Below, piece after piece: positions 36,631-45,547 of a stretch of DNA of 64,000 nt. Position 1 is the first letter of the stretch. The number at the start of each line of letters is the position of its first letter. The stretch spans positions 2,666,001 through 2,730,000 of the forward strand of contig NZ_JBEPOH010000001.1 of the NCBI RefSeq assembly GCF_040546685.1. Direction: 5' to 3'. Below the pieces are notes generated by a model. The model had not been told where the DNA came from. It saw nothing but the letters and a program-made list of their open reading frames with translations, and did no database searches. Both the position numbers and the translations under genes were made by a program. The stretch comes from Variovorax sp. OAS795 (GTDB lineage Bacteria; Pseudomonadota; Gammaproteobacteria; Burkholderiales; Burkholderiaceae_C).

Positions 36631-39600
36631 AATCGCTGCGCAAGTTCATCGTCTGGGTCCTGGTCCTCTTCCTGCTCGCGGTGTTCGGGTGGGCGGTCAC
36701 GCTCTATCTCGGCTGGCCGTGGTGGAGCGCGATCGCCATCGTGTCCGGCGCACTCGGGCTCTACTTCTTCTATCGCTTCGCGCGCAGGCTGGTGGTCGCC
36801 GCGCGTTCGCGCAGCGCCATCGCGCTGCCGGAGGCCGAGCAGCGCCAGCGCACCGAAGCCATGTCGCCCAAGGCGGTGCTCAAGCGGCGCTGGAAGGCGG
36901 CCGCGGACACGCTGCGGCGCTCGGCGCTGCGCCGGCACGGCAACCCGCTCGACGTGCTGCCCTGGTACATGATGGTCGGCCGCTCGGGCGCAGGCAAGAC
37001 GACGGCGCTCACGCGGTCGCGGCTCAGTTCCCCGTTGCAGCAGATCGACCGCAATGCGCCCATCGAGCAGACCGCCAATGTGGACTGGTGGTTCTTCGAC
37101 GATGCCGTGGTGGTCGATTGCGCCGGCCGCTACGTGGAGTCCGAAGGCTCGGCCGAAGACCGCGCGGAATGGGGCGTGGTGCTGGACCAGCTCGCGCGCT
37201 ACCGGCCGCGCGAGGGCATCAACGGCCTGGTGCTGGCGATCGACGTGCGGCGCCTCCAGCAACCCGACCGCGACAGCCTGGCCGAGGAGGGCCGTGCGCT
37301 GCGCGAGCGCATCGAGCAGCTGATCCGCCTCTTCGACAAGCGCTTTCCGATCTACGTGCTGGTGACGCAGTGCGACCATATCTACGGCTGGGAAGAATGG
37401 TCGGGCCGGCTGGAGCCCGGTGCGCTCGATCACGCGATGGGCTACCTGGTGCCGCACAGCGAAAGCGGCTTCGTCGACCGCGCGTTCAACCGCATCGGCC
37501 AGCGCCTGGGCCTGCTGCGCCTGCAACTGGCGGCGCGCGCCCCGGGCGCCACGCCGGCGCTGCTCATGTTCCCGAGCGAGCTGGAGAACATCAAGGCGGG
37601 CCTGCGCCTGTTCCTGGACGCCTGCTTCAGCGACCACCCGTACTTTGAAAGTCCGTTCCTGCGCGGCCTGTTCTTCAGCAGCGGCGCACAGGAGGGCGGG
37701 GCGGTCTCGACGCTGCTGCCGGACCTGCCGCCGGTGCCGGCGCACCGCGCCTCGCATGTGGGCCTGTTCCTGCACGACTTCTTCGGCCGCATCCTGCCGA
37801 CCGACCGCAACGCGAGCCTGCCGGCCGCGCTGGTCAACCGCTGGCGGCGCGCCACGCGCCACATGGGCCTGCTCGCGTGGCTGGCGCTGTGCCTGGCGGC
37901 GGCCCTGCTGATGGCGGCCGCGTTCGAGCACAACCGCGAGACGATCGCGCTGGTGCGCGACACCTACCCGCTGGACGCGAAGTTCGTCGGCAACCTCGAC
38001 GAGGATGCCCGCACGCTGGAGCGCATCAGCGAATCGCTCTCCGTCGTCGAGAAGCGCAACGACCGCTGGGTGGCCGAGTGGATGGTCGCGACGAGCGAGG
38101 TCGGCGAGCTCGAGACGCGCCTGCAGCGCAGCTACGTGTCCAACTTCCAGAAGTATGTCGAGCGGGGCAGCTATGCCGCCTTCCAGGAGCCCGGCCCCAA
38201 GAGCACGCTGCCGGTGCAGGCGCTGCGGGCCGGCCGCATCCATAACCTGGTGCGCTATATCCATCACATCCAGAGGCGCATGGCGGGCGATTCGCAAGCC
38301 CAGCTCACCGAGCTTCCGGGATTGCTGCCGGCGGACCCCGCGAACGGTGTCAAGGCGGACACCGTGCGCCGGCTCGCCCGGCTCGAGGTGTCCTACATCG
38401 CCTGGCATCCTGCCGACGACGGTTTCCTGGACAGCCACCTGGCCTCTTCGCAGGCGCTGCTGAGCCAGCAGGCCTACGCCAGCCAGCCGCCGTTCTCGTG
38501 GGTGCGCGACCTGCCGGCCGATGCCTTGCTGGGCGAGGACGTCACGCTGGCGTCGTTCTGGCAGCCCCTGTCCCGTGCGGGCGCCGGGCCGATGGACGCC
38601 AAGCTGGCGCCGGAGCTGGCGGAGGTGCGCGTGCCGGTGGCCTTCACGGCCGCGGGCCAGCGGGCCATCGACGACTTTCTCGACAGCATGGCCGAGAGCG
38701 TCAAGGACCGGCCGAAGTTCGAGCGTGCGCGCGAGCAGTTCAACGCCTGGTACAAGCTGCAGCGCGCCAACGCCTGGTACCAGTTCGCCGCGCGCTTTCC
38801 GGCCGGCGAGCAATTGATCGCCGGCGAAGACGCGTGGCGCGCCACGCTGGTGCGCGTCGCCAACGGCCAGGACCCGTACGCGATGCTGGCCGACCGGCTG
38901 CGGCGCGAGTTCGAGGCCTTGCCCGACGACGAGCTGCCGCAATGGCTGCTGCTGGCGCGCACGCTGTCGCGGCTGCAGGGCGAGGCGCGCATCGGCGGGC
39001 TGGTGGCCGGCAGCCAGGCGGCATCGCTGTTCAGTTCGATCAACGCCGTGGGCGGTCGCGCGCTCCAGCAGGTATCGACCAGCCTGCCGCAGGGCCGCGA
39101 CACGCTGCGGCGCGACCTTGCGCTGCGCCAGCAGCTGCGCCAATACAACGTCAGCCTCGATGCGGTGATGCGCGAGGCGCTCGACGGCGCCGGCAAGGCG
39201 CTGCCGCTGGCGGCCGACTTCCACGCCTACGGCATCGATGCGGCGGTGCAGTCGTCCAAGCTGCGGGTGGCGGCCGATGCCATGAGCGAACTGAAACAGG
39301 GTTCCGGATTCGACACACCCGAAAGCGGCGTGGTCTGGAAACTCGCGAGCGGCCCGCTGCACCTGCTGCTGAGCTACGTGGAGCAGCAGGCCTCTTGCGC
39401 GCTGCAGAAAGACTGGGAGACCGGCGTGATGTGGCCGCTGCAGAGCGCGACCTCCATGACCCAGATCATGGACCAGCTGTTCGGCGCGCAGGGCACCGTC
39501 TGGGCCTTTGCCGACGGTGCGGCCAAGCCGTTCCTGCACCGCAATGCCACGCGCTTCAGCATGGTCGAGACCCGGGGCTACACGCTGCCGGTGACGCCGG

Positions 39601-40433
39601 CCTTCCTGCCCATGCTCAATGGCGCGGTCAACAAGCGCGTCGAGCAAATGGTGTCGCAGCAGCAGCTGGAAGTCGCACAGCGCAAGCGGGCGGCCGACGG
39701 CGAGAAGCGGCAGCTGGAGTCGAGCCAGGCACTGCAGGCCATCGACGCGCGCCTTGCGGAGGCCAAGCAGAAGGCCGACGCGCTGCGCGTGGCGCCGCTG
39801 CAGCTGACCATCACCGCGCAGCCGACCGGCGTCAATCCGGAAGCGACGGTGAAGCCCTACCTCACCACGCTCACGCTCAAGTGCGCCGCCGCGGCCAAGG
39901 TCATCAACAACTTCAACTTTCCGGTGACCGAGCAGCTCGCGTGGAGCCCAGCGCAGTGCGGCGAGGCATCGCTCGAGATCAAGATCGGCGACCTCACGCT
40001 GGTCCGGCGCTATCCGGGTGCCACGGGCGTGGCCGATTTCGTCAATGACTTCCGCGACGGCACGCACGACTTCGGCGCCGCCGACTTCCCGCAGAGCCGC
40101 GCGAGGCTCGACACGCTGAAGGTCGCAAAGATCAGCGTTCGCTATGACTTGCAGGGCCAGGATGCGCTGCTCGATGCGCAGGCGCAGATCGCCAAGCTGG
40201 CGCGCGACCAGCAGGAGATGGGCGCCGAAAGGCAGCGGCTCACCGCCCGGCAGCTCAGCGAAGCCCAGGCGCTGGTGGACATCCGCGCGCCCGGCGCGCA
40301 GGGCGAACCCTTGCTCCAGGTCTCGGTGCCGCCGCGCATCGGCGGCTGCTGGAGCGCCGAGAGCCGGAGCAAATCGCCCCAGACCCTGCAGGCGATGTTC
40401 GACGCGCTGGTCAAGCCCGCCGCATCGCCGTAG
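36627..40433 (+). CDS. tssM: T6SS inner-membrane protein TssM (IcmF family)
   Basis: TssM spans the inner membrane and reaches through the periplasm to TssJ. The 1268-aa protein has two N-terminal membrane helices (about residues 7-50), a cytoplasmic NTPase-like domain with Walker A GRSGAGKTT (about 118-126) and DCAGRY downstream, a third membrane helix (about 412-435) and a large periplasmic part ending in a TssJ-binding C-terminal domain. The P-loop is intact, so nucleotide binding is possible. It ends the T6SS locus; the next gene starts 35 nt downstream. Confidence 0.95.
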   Translation: MKSLRKFIVWVLVLFLLAVFGWAVTLYLGWPWWSAIAIVSGALGLYFFYRFARRLVVAARSRSAIALPEAEQRQRTEAMSPKAVLKRRWKAAADTLRRSALRRHGNPLDVLPWYMMVGRSGAGKTTALTRSRLSSPLQQIDRNAPIEQTANVDWWFFDDAVVVDCAGRYVESEGSAEDRAEWGVVLDQLARYRPREGINGLVLAIDVRRLQQPDRDSLAEEGRALRERIEQLIRLFDKRFPIYVLVTQCDHIYGWEEWSGRLEPGALDHAMGYLVPHSESGFVDRAFNRIGQRLGLLRLQLAARAPGATPALLMFPSELENIKAGLRLFLDACFSDHPYFESPFLRGLFFSSGAQEGGAVSTLLPDLPPVPAHRASHVGLFLHDFFGRILPTDRNASLPAALVNRWRRATRHMGLLAWLALCLAAALLMAAAFEHNRETIALVRDTYPLDAKFVGNLDEDARTLERISESLSVVEKRNDRWVAEWMVATSEVGELETRLQRSYVSNFQKYVERGSYAAFQEPGPKSTLPVQALRAGRIHNLVRYIHHIQRRMAGDSQAQLTELPGLLPADPANGVKADTVRRLARLEVSYIAWHPADDGFLDSHLASSQALLSQQAYASQPPFSWVRDLPADALLGEDVTLASFWQPLSRAGAGPMDAKLAPELAEVRVPVAFTAAGQRAIDDFLDSMAESVKDRPKFERAREQFNAWYKLQRANAWYQFAARFPAGEQLIAGEDAWRATLVRVANGQDPYAMLADRLRREFEALPDDELPQWLLLARTLSRLQGEARIGGLVAGSQAASLFSSINAVGGRALQQVSTSLPQGRDTLRRDLALRQQLRQYNVSLDAVMREALDGAGKALPLAADFHAYGIDAAVQSSKLRVAADAMSELKQGSGFDTPESGVVWKLASGPLHLLLSYVEQQASCALQKDWETGVMWPLQSATSMTQIMDQLFGAQGTVWAFADGAAKPFLHRNATRFSMVETRGYTLPVTPAFLPMLNGAVNKRVEQMVSQQQLEVAQRKRAADGEKRQLESSQALQAIDARLAEAKQKADALRVAPLQLTITAQPTGVNPEATVKPYLTTLTLKCAAAAKVINNFNFPVTEQLAWSPAQCGEASLEIKIGDLTLVRRYPGATGVADFVNDFRDGTHDFGAADFPQSRARLDTLKVAKISVRYDLQGQDALLDAQAQIAKLARDQQEMGAERQRLTARQLSEAQALVDIRAPGAQGEPLLQVSVPPRIGGCWSAESRSKSPQTLQAMFDALVKPAASP

Positions 40434-40468
40434 CCCAAGACTTTTCGTTGTTGTTATCCCACATTGCC

Positions 40469-42160
40469 ATGAACATCAAGAAGATTGCTCTTTCACGAAC
40501 CGACGATCCCGTGGGGCCTGGAAAGCCGCTCCCTGCAGCCAGGCTGCGCAAGATGGTGTCGATTGCCTTCACGTGCGGGAGCCTCGCGCTGTCCGGTTGC
40601 GCTGGCGGCAATGGCGCCACCGTGGTGCTGCCGGTGGGCGCCGCCACCGGTCCCTCGGCCGAAGGCTCGCCCGCGCAGACCTACGCGACGACCATCCCGC
40701 CGGGACAGGTCGACGCGGCCATCGCCAGGATCGACGAGCTGGCCGAAGAAATGATGCGCCGCTCGAACGTGCCCGGCATGGCCGTGGCGGTGGTGAAGGA
40801 TGGCCGCACGGTGTACGCCAAGGGCTTCGGCGTTCGCCGCATCGGCTCGCCCGAGCCCGTCGATGCGGACACGGTGTTCCAGCTCGCATCGATGTCCAAG
40901 TCCATCGGTGCGACCGTCGTCGCGGGCCTCGTGGGCAGGAACGTGGTGTCCTGGAACACGCCGGTCGCGGACAAGCTTCCGGGCTTCACGCTCTCGGACG
41001 ACTGGATCGGACGGAACGCGACCATCGGCGATTTCTATGCCCATCGCTCGGGGCTTTCGAAGTCCGTGGGCGATCAACTCGAAGACCTGGGCTATGGCCG
41101 GCAGGAGGTGCTGCAGCGGCTTCGCCATGTGCCACTCGAAGGCTTTCGCACCCACTACGCCTACACGAATTTCGGCCTGACCGCGGGCGCCGAAGCGGCT
41201 GCCGTGGCGTCGGGGCTCGACTGGGCGACGCTCTCCGAGCGCACGCTCTACCAGCCGCTGGGCATGACGTCCACGAGCTCGCGCTTCGCCGATTTCATGC
41301 AGCGCGGCAACCGCGCATCGCCGCACGTGATGCGCAATGGAAGCTACCAGCCGCTCTATCAGCGGCAGCCCGATGCGCAGTCGCCCGCCGGCGGCGTGAG
41401 CGCCAGCGTGAACGACGTGGCGCGCTGGATGGCCATGGTGCTCCAGAACGGCAGCCATGAAGGCCGTCCGTTCATCAAGCCGGAGGCCTTGCTGCCCGCG
41501 ATCAGTGCGCAGATGGTCTCCACGCCTTCGTCCAGTTCGAACACGCGCGCGAGCTTCTACGGCTACGGTTTCAATGTCGGCACCTCGCCGTCGGGACGCG
41601 TGAAGCTCTCGCATTCGGGCGCCTTCCTGCTGGGCGCGGGCACGGCCTTCTCGATGATTCCATCGGCCGGCGTCGCGATCGTCACGGTCACCAACGCCGC
41701 GCCTGTGGGCGCCGCGGAAGCGATGAACGCGGCCTTCGACGATCTCGTCGAGTTCGGCAGGGTCACGCGCGACTGGTTCCCTGCCTACCAGGGCCTGATG
41801 CAGCCGCTGTACGCCCCCGAGGGCTCGCTGGCCGGCCAGCCGCCGCCAGCCCAGCCGGTGGCGCCCCTGGGCGCCAACGCCTACGTCGGGACCTATGCCA
41901 ACAGCTACTACGGCAACGCGGTGGTCGAGGCGGGCGCCGCGGGCATGGTGCTGAAGATGGGGCCGGGCGGCATCAGGACGTTCCCCTTGCGCCACTGGAG
42001 CGGCAACACTTTCGTGATCGACCTGTCGGGCGAAAACGCGGAGCCGGGGTCCGTCTCCAAGATCGACTTCACGCCCGGCCCTTCGGGCCTGGCCGCCAGC
42101 GTGCAGATGGAGTACTACGCGCAGGACCTCGCGCACGGTGTCTTCACCAGGTCGCCCTGA
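40469..42160 (+). CDS. Exported serine hydrolase, class C beta-lactamase/CubicO family
   Basis: The 563-aa predicted lipoprotein has an unusually long N-region before lipobox ALSGC (C44), so ATG at 40553 is an alternative start. The penicillin-binding-protein fold is marked by S141-M-S-K144, Y232-T-N234 and H382-S-G384, all in order, so the enzyme should be active on an ester, amide or D-amino-acid peptide. A C-terminal domain (about 455-563) is beta-rich. The substrate is unknown; homologs include esterases and D-aminopeptidases, and it should not be called a resistance gene. An AraC-type regulator follows on the same strand. Confidence 0.85.
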   Translation: MNIKKIALSRTDDPVGPGKPLPAARLRKMVSIAFTCGSLALSGCAGGNGATVVLPVGAATGPSAEGSPAQTYATTIPPGQVDAAIARIDELAEEMMRRSNVPGMAVAVVKDGRTVYAKGFGVRRIGSPEPVDADTVFQLASMSKSIGATVVAGLVGRNVVSWNTPVADKLPGFTLSDDWIGRNATIGDFYAHRSGLSKSVGDQLEDLGYGRQEVLQRLRHVPLEGFRTHYAYTNFGLTAGAEAAAVASGLDWATLSERTLYQPLGMTSTSSRFADFMQRGNRASPHVMRNGSYQPLYQRQPDAQSPAGGVSASVNDVARWMAMVLQNGSHEGRPFIKPEALLPAISAQMVSTPSSSSNTRASFYGYGFNVGTSPSGRVKLSHSGAFLLGAGTAFSMIPSAGVAIVTVTNAAPVGAAEAMNAAFDDLVEFGRVTRDWFPAYQGLMQPLYAPEGSLAGQPPPAQPVAPLGANAYVGTYANSYYGNAVVEAGAAGMVLKMGPGGIRTFPLRHWSGNTFVIDLSGENAEPGSVSKIDFTPGPSGLAASVQMEYYAQDLAHGVFTRSP

Positions 42161-42317
42161 CGCCCACGCCAGCGAACGCATGCCGAGCGTACCTCTGTGC
42201 CTGCTTCTCGCGCACTTGCGCAAGGCTGCGCCCTCGCGTGCGAAAGGCGGCCCGGTCGTGGGAAGGGGCGGTGAGCCGGGGCGCCAGCCGGCCCCGGCCG
42301 GCCCGCCGGTCGCGTTG

Positions 42318-43316
42318 ATGGCACGCGCTGCCGGCACCGAGGACGCGCCGCCTGCGATGGGCCGGCGCCTGATCACGTCCGACGGTTCGGCCCACGTCGT
42401 GCGCCGCAGCGATTCCTCGGCACGCATCCTCGCTTCGATGGGGCTGGAGATCACGCCGAACCAGCCCTTCCAGGGGCTCGGTGTCTATTGGGAGGACACG
42501 GCCGGCGTGGTGGGGCAATGCGAGCTGCCGCCGTCCGACATGCACGCGAGCGTGCCGGGCCTCGGCGTGGGGCGCGATGCCGACGTGTGCATCTGGCTCG
42601 TCGAGCGGGGCCAGCTCACGCTCGAGCAGAACAACGGCATCCCCGCGGAGTTCGGCGCGGGCAGCCTCCTGCTGTGCGACCTTGCCCATCCGCTGCGCGG
42701 CCGCTGGGATCGCTCGCGGCTCGCCTTCATCCGTTTGTCCAGGGAGCGGCTAATGCAGGTGCTGGGCCGGACGCCGCCCGCGCGCGGGCGCCTGGCCGAG
42801 ACGATCCAGCACCACGGTCTCGCGCCGTTCCTCGGCTCCCAGCTCGACATGCTCGCAAGCCATGGCGCCACCCTGGCGCCGGCCGACCTCGACACCGTGC
42901 TCGCCGGCATCTTCCAGACCGCCGAAGTGCTGCTCAAGTCGGTGTTCACCCCGGTGCCCGAATCCGGTGGGGCGCCGGGCGCCGACCGGCTCCAGGCGGT
43001 GCACCGTTTCATCCAGCGCAACCTCCACCGCCACGACCTCAGCGTGGACGACATCGCGCGCGGAACCAACATCTCGCGCGCCCAGCTCTATCGCCTTTTT
43101 TCTTCGCAGGACAAGAGCGTGCATGCCACCCTGCGCGAGGAGCGACTGGCCAAGAGCCTCAGTTACCTGAAGCAGCCGGAGAGCAGCCGCCTGAGCATCG
43201 GCGCCATTGCGCACGCCTCGGGGTTCTCGGACCAGGCCGTGTTCGGCAAGCTCTTTCGCCAGCGCTTCGGCATGACGCCCCGGGAGGCGCGGCCGGCCGA
43301 AGCGGAAGAAGACTGA
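42318..43316 (+). CDS. AraC-family transcriptional regulator (paralog group, copy 1)
   Basis: The 332-aa regulator has an AraC_binding_2-like N-terminal sensor/dimer domain (VYWEDTAGVVGQCELPPSD, FGAGSLLLCDLAHPLRG) and a C-terminal double helix-turn-helix (LSVDDIARGTNISRAQLYRLF; IGAIAHASGFSDQAVFGKLFRQRFGMTPREAR). Copies 2 and 3 in this window (44500 and 51660) share the whole plan. Start 42318 is chosen to match their N-termini; in-frame ATG at 42180 would add 46 residues of low-complexity sequence. It probably controls one or both flanking hydrolase genes, which is inference. Confidence 0.82.
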   Translation: MARAAGTEDAPPAMGRRLITSDGSAHVVRRSDSSARILASMGLEITPNQPFQGLGVYWEDTAGVVGQCELPPSDMHASVPGLGVGRDADVCIWLVERGQLTLEQNNGIPAEFGAGSLLLCDLAHPLRGRWDRSRLAFIRLSRERLMQVLGRTPPARGRLAETIQHHGLAPFLGSQLDMLASHGATLAPADLDTVLAGIFQTAEVLLKSVFTPVPESGGAPGADRLQAVHRFIQRNLHRHDLSVDDIARGTNISRAQLYRLFSSQDKSVHATLREERLAKSLSYLKQPESSRLSIGAIAHASGFSDQAVFGKLFRQRFGMTPREARPAEAEED

Positions 43317-43327
43317 GCTTCACCTGA

Positions 43328-43341
43328 CCGGAAATATCCGG
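43328..43341. promoter_or_regulatory. Inverted repeat CCGGA-N4-TCCGG between two AraC genes
   Basis: The perfect 5-bp inverted repeat CCGGAAATATCCGG lies in a 76-bp A/T-richer spacer, 51 bp before the start of the AraC gene at 43393. It could be an operator for either flanking regulator. No other copy was noticed nearby. Confidence 0.35.
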
Positions 43342-43392
43342 ATACATTAGGCTCACCGCGCGACTCGGGTCTTCGAGAAGCGAGCATCCTGG

Positions 43393-44391
43393 ATGAACCC
43401 CATGCCGCCGGCTCTGCTTCCTTTCAACATGCTCGACGGCCTGCAGAAGGCCGGCATCGACCTGGCCAAGGTGGCCGTGCGCGCCGGCCTTGCGCCCGGC
43501 GACCTGAAGAAGCCGCTCACGCCCGAGCAGGCCGACCGGGTCTTCGTCGTGATCTACGAGACGGTCGACAACCCCGCCGCGGGCCTGGCGCTCGGGCTGC
43601 AGCCGATGCGCGCCGAGCTGTTCGGGGTGGTGGGGTTTTCCGCCATGACCAGCCCCGACTTCGGCGCCGCGCTCGCACGCATCGCGCGCTACAACGCACT
43701 GGTATCGGCCTGCCAGATAGACATCGTTTCGGACGCCGACGCCTGCGAAGTCCGCATCCGCTACGACGGGCCGCCGCGGCCCTACGGCCGCTCGCGGCTG
43801 GACATCCAGATGGGGACGCTGCTGACCTTCGGCCGCATGTTCACCGAACAGGCCATCGTGCCGCTGCGCGTGATGCTGACGGAGCTGCCGCCCTACCACG
43901 CGCACTACGCCAAGGCCTTCGGCTGCGAGGCGCTCTTCGACCAGCCGCACGACGCGATCGTGTTCCGGCGCGCCGACCTCGACTTGCCGCTCGTGAGCGC
44001 CAATCCCCACGTGGCCGCGCTGTTCGACAACGCGGCCGAGCGCGACCTGCGGGCCCATGGCGCTGCGGGCGGTCGAACGGCGGGGGCGGTGCGCGAGATC
44101 TTGCGAGAGCAGTTGCGCGGCGACGCCCCGGACATCGAGGGCGTGGCGACTGCGCTGTCCCTCAGCGCCCGCACGCTGCAGCGCCGGCTCGCGGAGGAGG
44201 GGGTGCGTTTCACCCGGCTGCTGGACGAAGCCCGCATGGAGATGGCACAGCGCTATCTCTCGGCCGGCCGCGCGAGCCTGACCGAGATCGCCTACCTGCT
44301 GGGCTTCTCGGAACCCAATTCCTTCTTCCGCTCCTTCAAGCGCTGGACCGGCAAGACGCCGGCGGATTTCCGGCAGGAACGCGGTCACTAG
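43393..44391 (+). CDS. AraC-family regulator with arabinose-binding-like domain
   Basis: The 332-aa protein belongs to a different AraC subgroup from its three neighbours: its N-terminal part (about 20-200; PAAGLALGLQPMRAELFGVVGF) resembles the OruR/ArgR-type effector domain (Arabinose_bd, PF12625), and the C-terminal HTH (about 235-330) has LSARTLQRRLAEEGVRFTRLLDE and ITEIAYLLGFSEPNSFFRSFKRWTG-type helices. Such regulators often respond to amino acids or small carboxylates. The target is unknown. Its ATG has GGATGG context without a clear Shine-Dalgarno. Confidence 0.85.
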   Translation: MNPMPPALLPFNMLDGLQKAGIDLAKVAVRAGLAPGDLKKPLTPEQADRVFVVIYETVDNPAAGLALGLQPMRAELFGVVGFSAMTSPDFGAALARIARYNALVSACQIDIVSDADACEVRIRYDGPPRPYGRSRLDIQMGTLLTFGRMFTEQAIVPLRVMLTELPPYHAHYAKAFGCEALFDQPHDAIVFRRADLDLPLVSANPHVAALFDNAAERDLRAHGAAGGRTAGAVREILREQLRGDAPDIEGVATALSLSARTLQRRLAEEGVRFTRLLDEARMEMAQRYLSAGRASLTEIAYLLGFSEPNSFFRSFKRWTGKTPADFRQERGH

Positions 44392-44467
44392 CCGGCGCTG
44401 CTTGGCGCGCTGGGATAGTGCGGTGGCAGCCGCAACACTTGCCTGAGTGGCGGGTGGCTCCTATCTT

Positions 44468-44490
44468 TGCATCGTAAAAAAAACGATGCA
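44468..44490. promoter_or_regulatory. Perfect inverted repeat upstream of AraC copy 2
   Basis: TGCATCGT (44468-44475) and ACGATGCA (44483-44490) form a perfect 8-bp inverted repeat around seven A residues. It ends 9 nt before the chosen start codon of the AraC gene. It may be an autoregulatory operator or a translation-control hairpin. Its presence argues against the alternative TTG start at 44467. Confidence 0.5.
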
Positions 44491-44499
44491 CCAACTCCC

Positions 44500-45492
44500 T
44501 TGAATCCCCTCGGCGCCACCTCATTCTTCGCCGGAACGCAGCAGCCGCCGTCTCCAGGCGTCGGCGGGCTGCGGGCTGCGGAGGGCATCGCCCATGCGGA
44601 GCCCGGGGCCGGCACGGCGGCCCATGTGCTGGCATCGATTGGCGCCGCGCAAGGTGTGCTGTGGAAGGACGGCCGGGGTGCGGTCGGGCACTGCGACGTC
44701 GCACCCAGCGAGCAGCACCCGGGCGCCGTGTCGTCACGCGGCCCGCACGATGGCGCCACTTCCATCCTCATGATCGAGAGCGGCGCGCTCTGCATCGAGC
44801 AGGACAATGGCATGGCGTCCAGTTTCGGCGCTGGTGCGATGCTCCTGTGCTTCAGCGCACATGCACTGCGGGGCCACTGGGATCGCGCCCGCTTCAGCTA
44901 CGTGCGCCCGTCCAGGCAGCGGCTCGCGCAAGTGCTCGGCCGCGAACCCGGCGGCGCGCTGCGAAGCATCGAGCCGCTTCGCCATGGCCTGGCGCCGTTC
45001 CTCGGCGCGCAGTTCGGCATGCTGAAAAGCCACGGTGCCATGTTGGCGCCGGCCGACCGGCAACACGTCATCGACAGCATCTTCCAGACCGCCGAGGCCG
45101 TGCTGAAGACGGCGCTGGTGCCTCTGCCGCAGGAGACAGCCGCGCATGTTCCCGAACGGCTGGGTGCGGTCCATCGCTTTATCGAGCGCAACCTGCACCG
45201 GCAAGAACTCAGCGTGGCGGAGATCGCAGAGCGGAGCAACATCTCGCGCTCCAACCTGTACCGCCTGTTCGACGGCCAGGCCAACAGCGTGCATGGCACG
45301 CTGCGGGAGGAGCGGCTCCAGCGGGGGTGGAGCTACCTGCATCGCGCGGAGAGCGACCACCTGAGCATCGGTGCCATCGCGCATGCCTGCGGATTTTCCG
45401 ACCAGGCCGTGTTCAGCAAGCTCTTTCGGCAGCGCTTCGGCATCACGCCGAGGCAAGCCAGGTCCCGGCCGCCGGAGCAGGAGCAGCATTGA
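44500..45492 (+). CDS. AraC-family transcriptional regulator (paralog group, copy 2)
   Basis: This 330-aa regulator is paralogous to copies 1 and 3: sensor domain with VLWKDGRGAVGHCDVAPSE and FGAGAMLLCFSAHALRGHWD, C-terminal HTHs with LSVAEIAERSNISRSNLYRLF and IGAIAHACGFSDQAVFSKLFRQRFGITPRQAR. No ATG is available near the N-terminus. TTG at 44500 aligns its length with the paralogs and leaves the inverted repeat at 44468-44490 outside the gene; TTG at 44467 is possible. It lies 55 nt upstream of the DacB-like gene on the same strand, the likely target. Confidence 0.78.
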   Translation: MNPLGATSFFAGTQQPPSPGVGGLRAAEGIAHAEPGAGTAAHVLASIGAAQGVLWKDGRGAVGHCDVAPSEQHPGAVSSRGPHDGATSILMIESGALCIEQDNGMASSFGAGAMLLCFSAHALRGHWDRARFSYVRPSRQRLAQVLGREPGGALRSIEPLRHGLAPFLGAQFGMLKSHGAMLAPADRQHVIDSIFQTAEAVLKTALVPLPQETAAHVPERLGAVHRFIERNLHRQELSVAEIAERSNISRSNLYRLFDGQANSVHGTLREERLQRGWSYLHRAESDHLSIGAIAHACGFSDQAVFSKLFRQRFGITPRQARSRPPEQEQH

Positions 45493-45547
45493 GCGCAACG
45501 CACCGGCGCAGATCGCCGGCATCGTCTCCATTGAACCGAAACAGGCC

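Noticed and set aside
36567..40067. Long minus-strand open frame opposite tssM
   Set aside because: It is antisense to a gene with clear motifs, with no ribosome site and low-complexity composition.
40469..42160. Calling the serine hydrolases beta-lactam resistance genes
   Set aside because: The fold is shared by esterases, D-aminopeptidases and D,D-peptidases. Nothing in the sequence shows beta-lactam hydrolysis.
42180..42317. N-terminal extension of AraC copy 1
   Set aside because: The paralogs begin about 38-45 residues before the shared I-L-A-S segment; the extension is Pro/Arg/Gly-rich with no similarity.
44467..44499. TTG at 44467 as start of AraC copy 2
   Set aside because: It lies inside a perfect inverted repeat and makes the protein longer than its paralogs, though it cannot be fully excluded.
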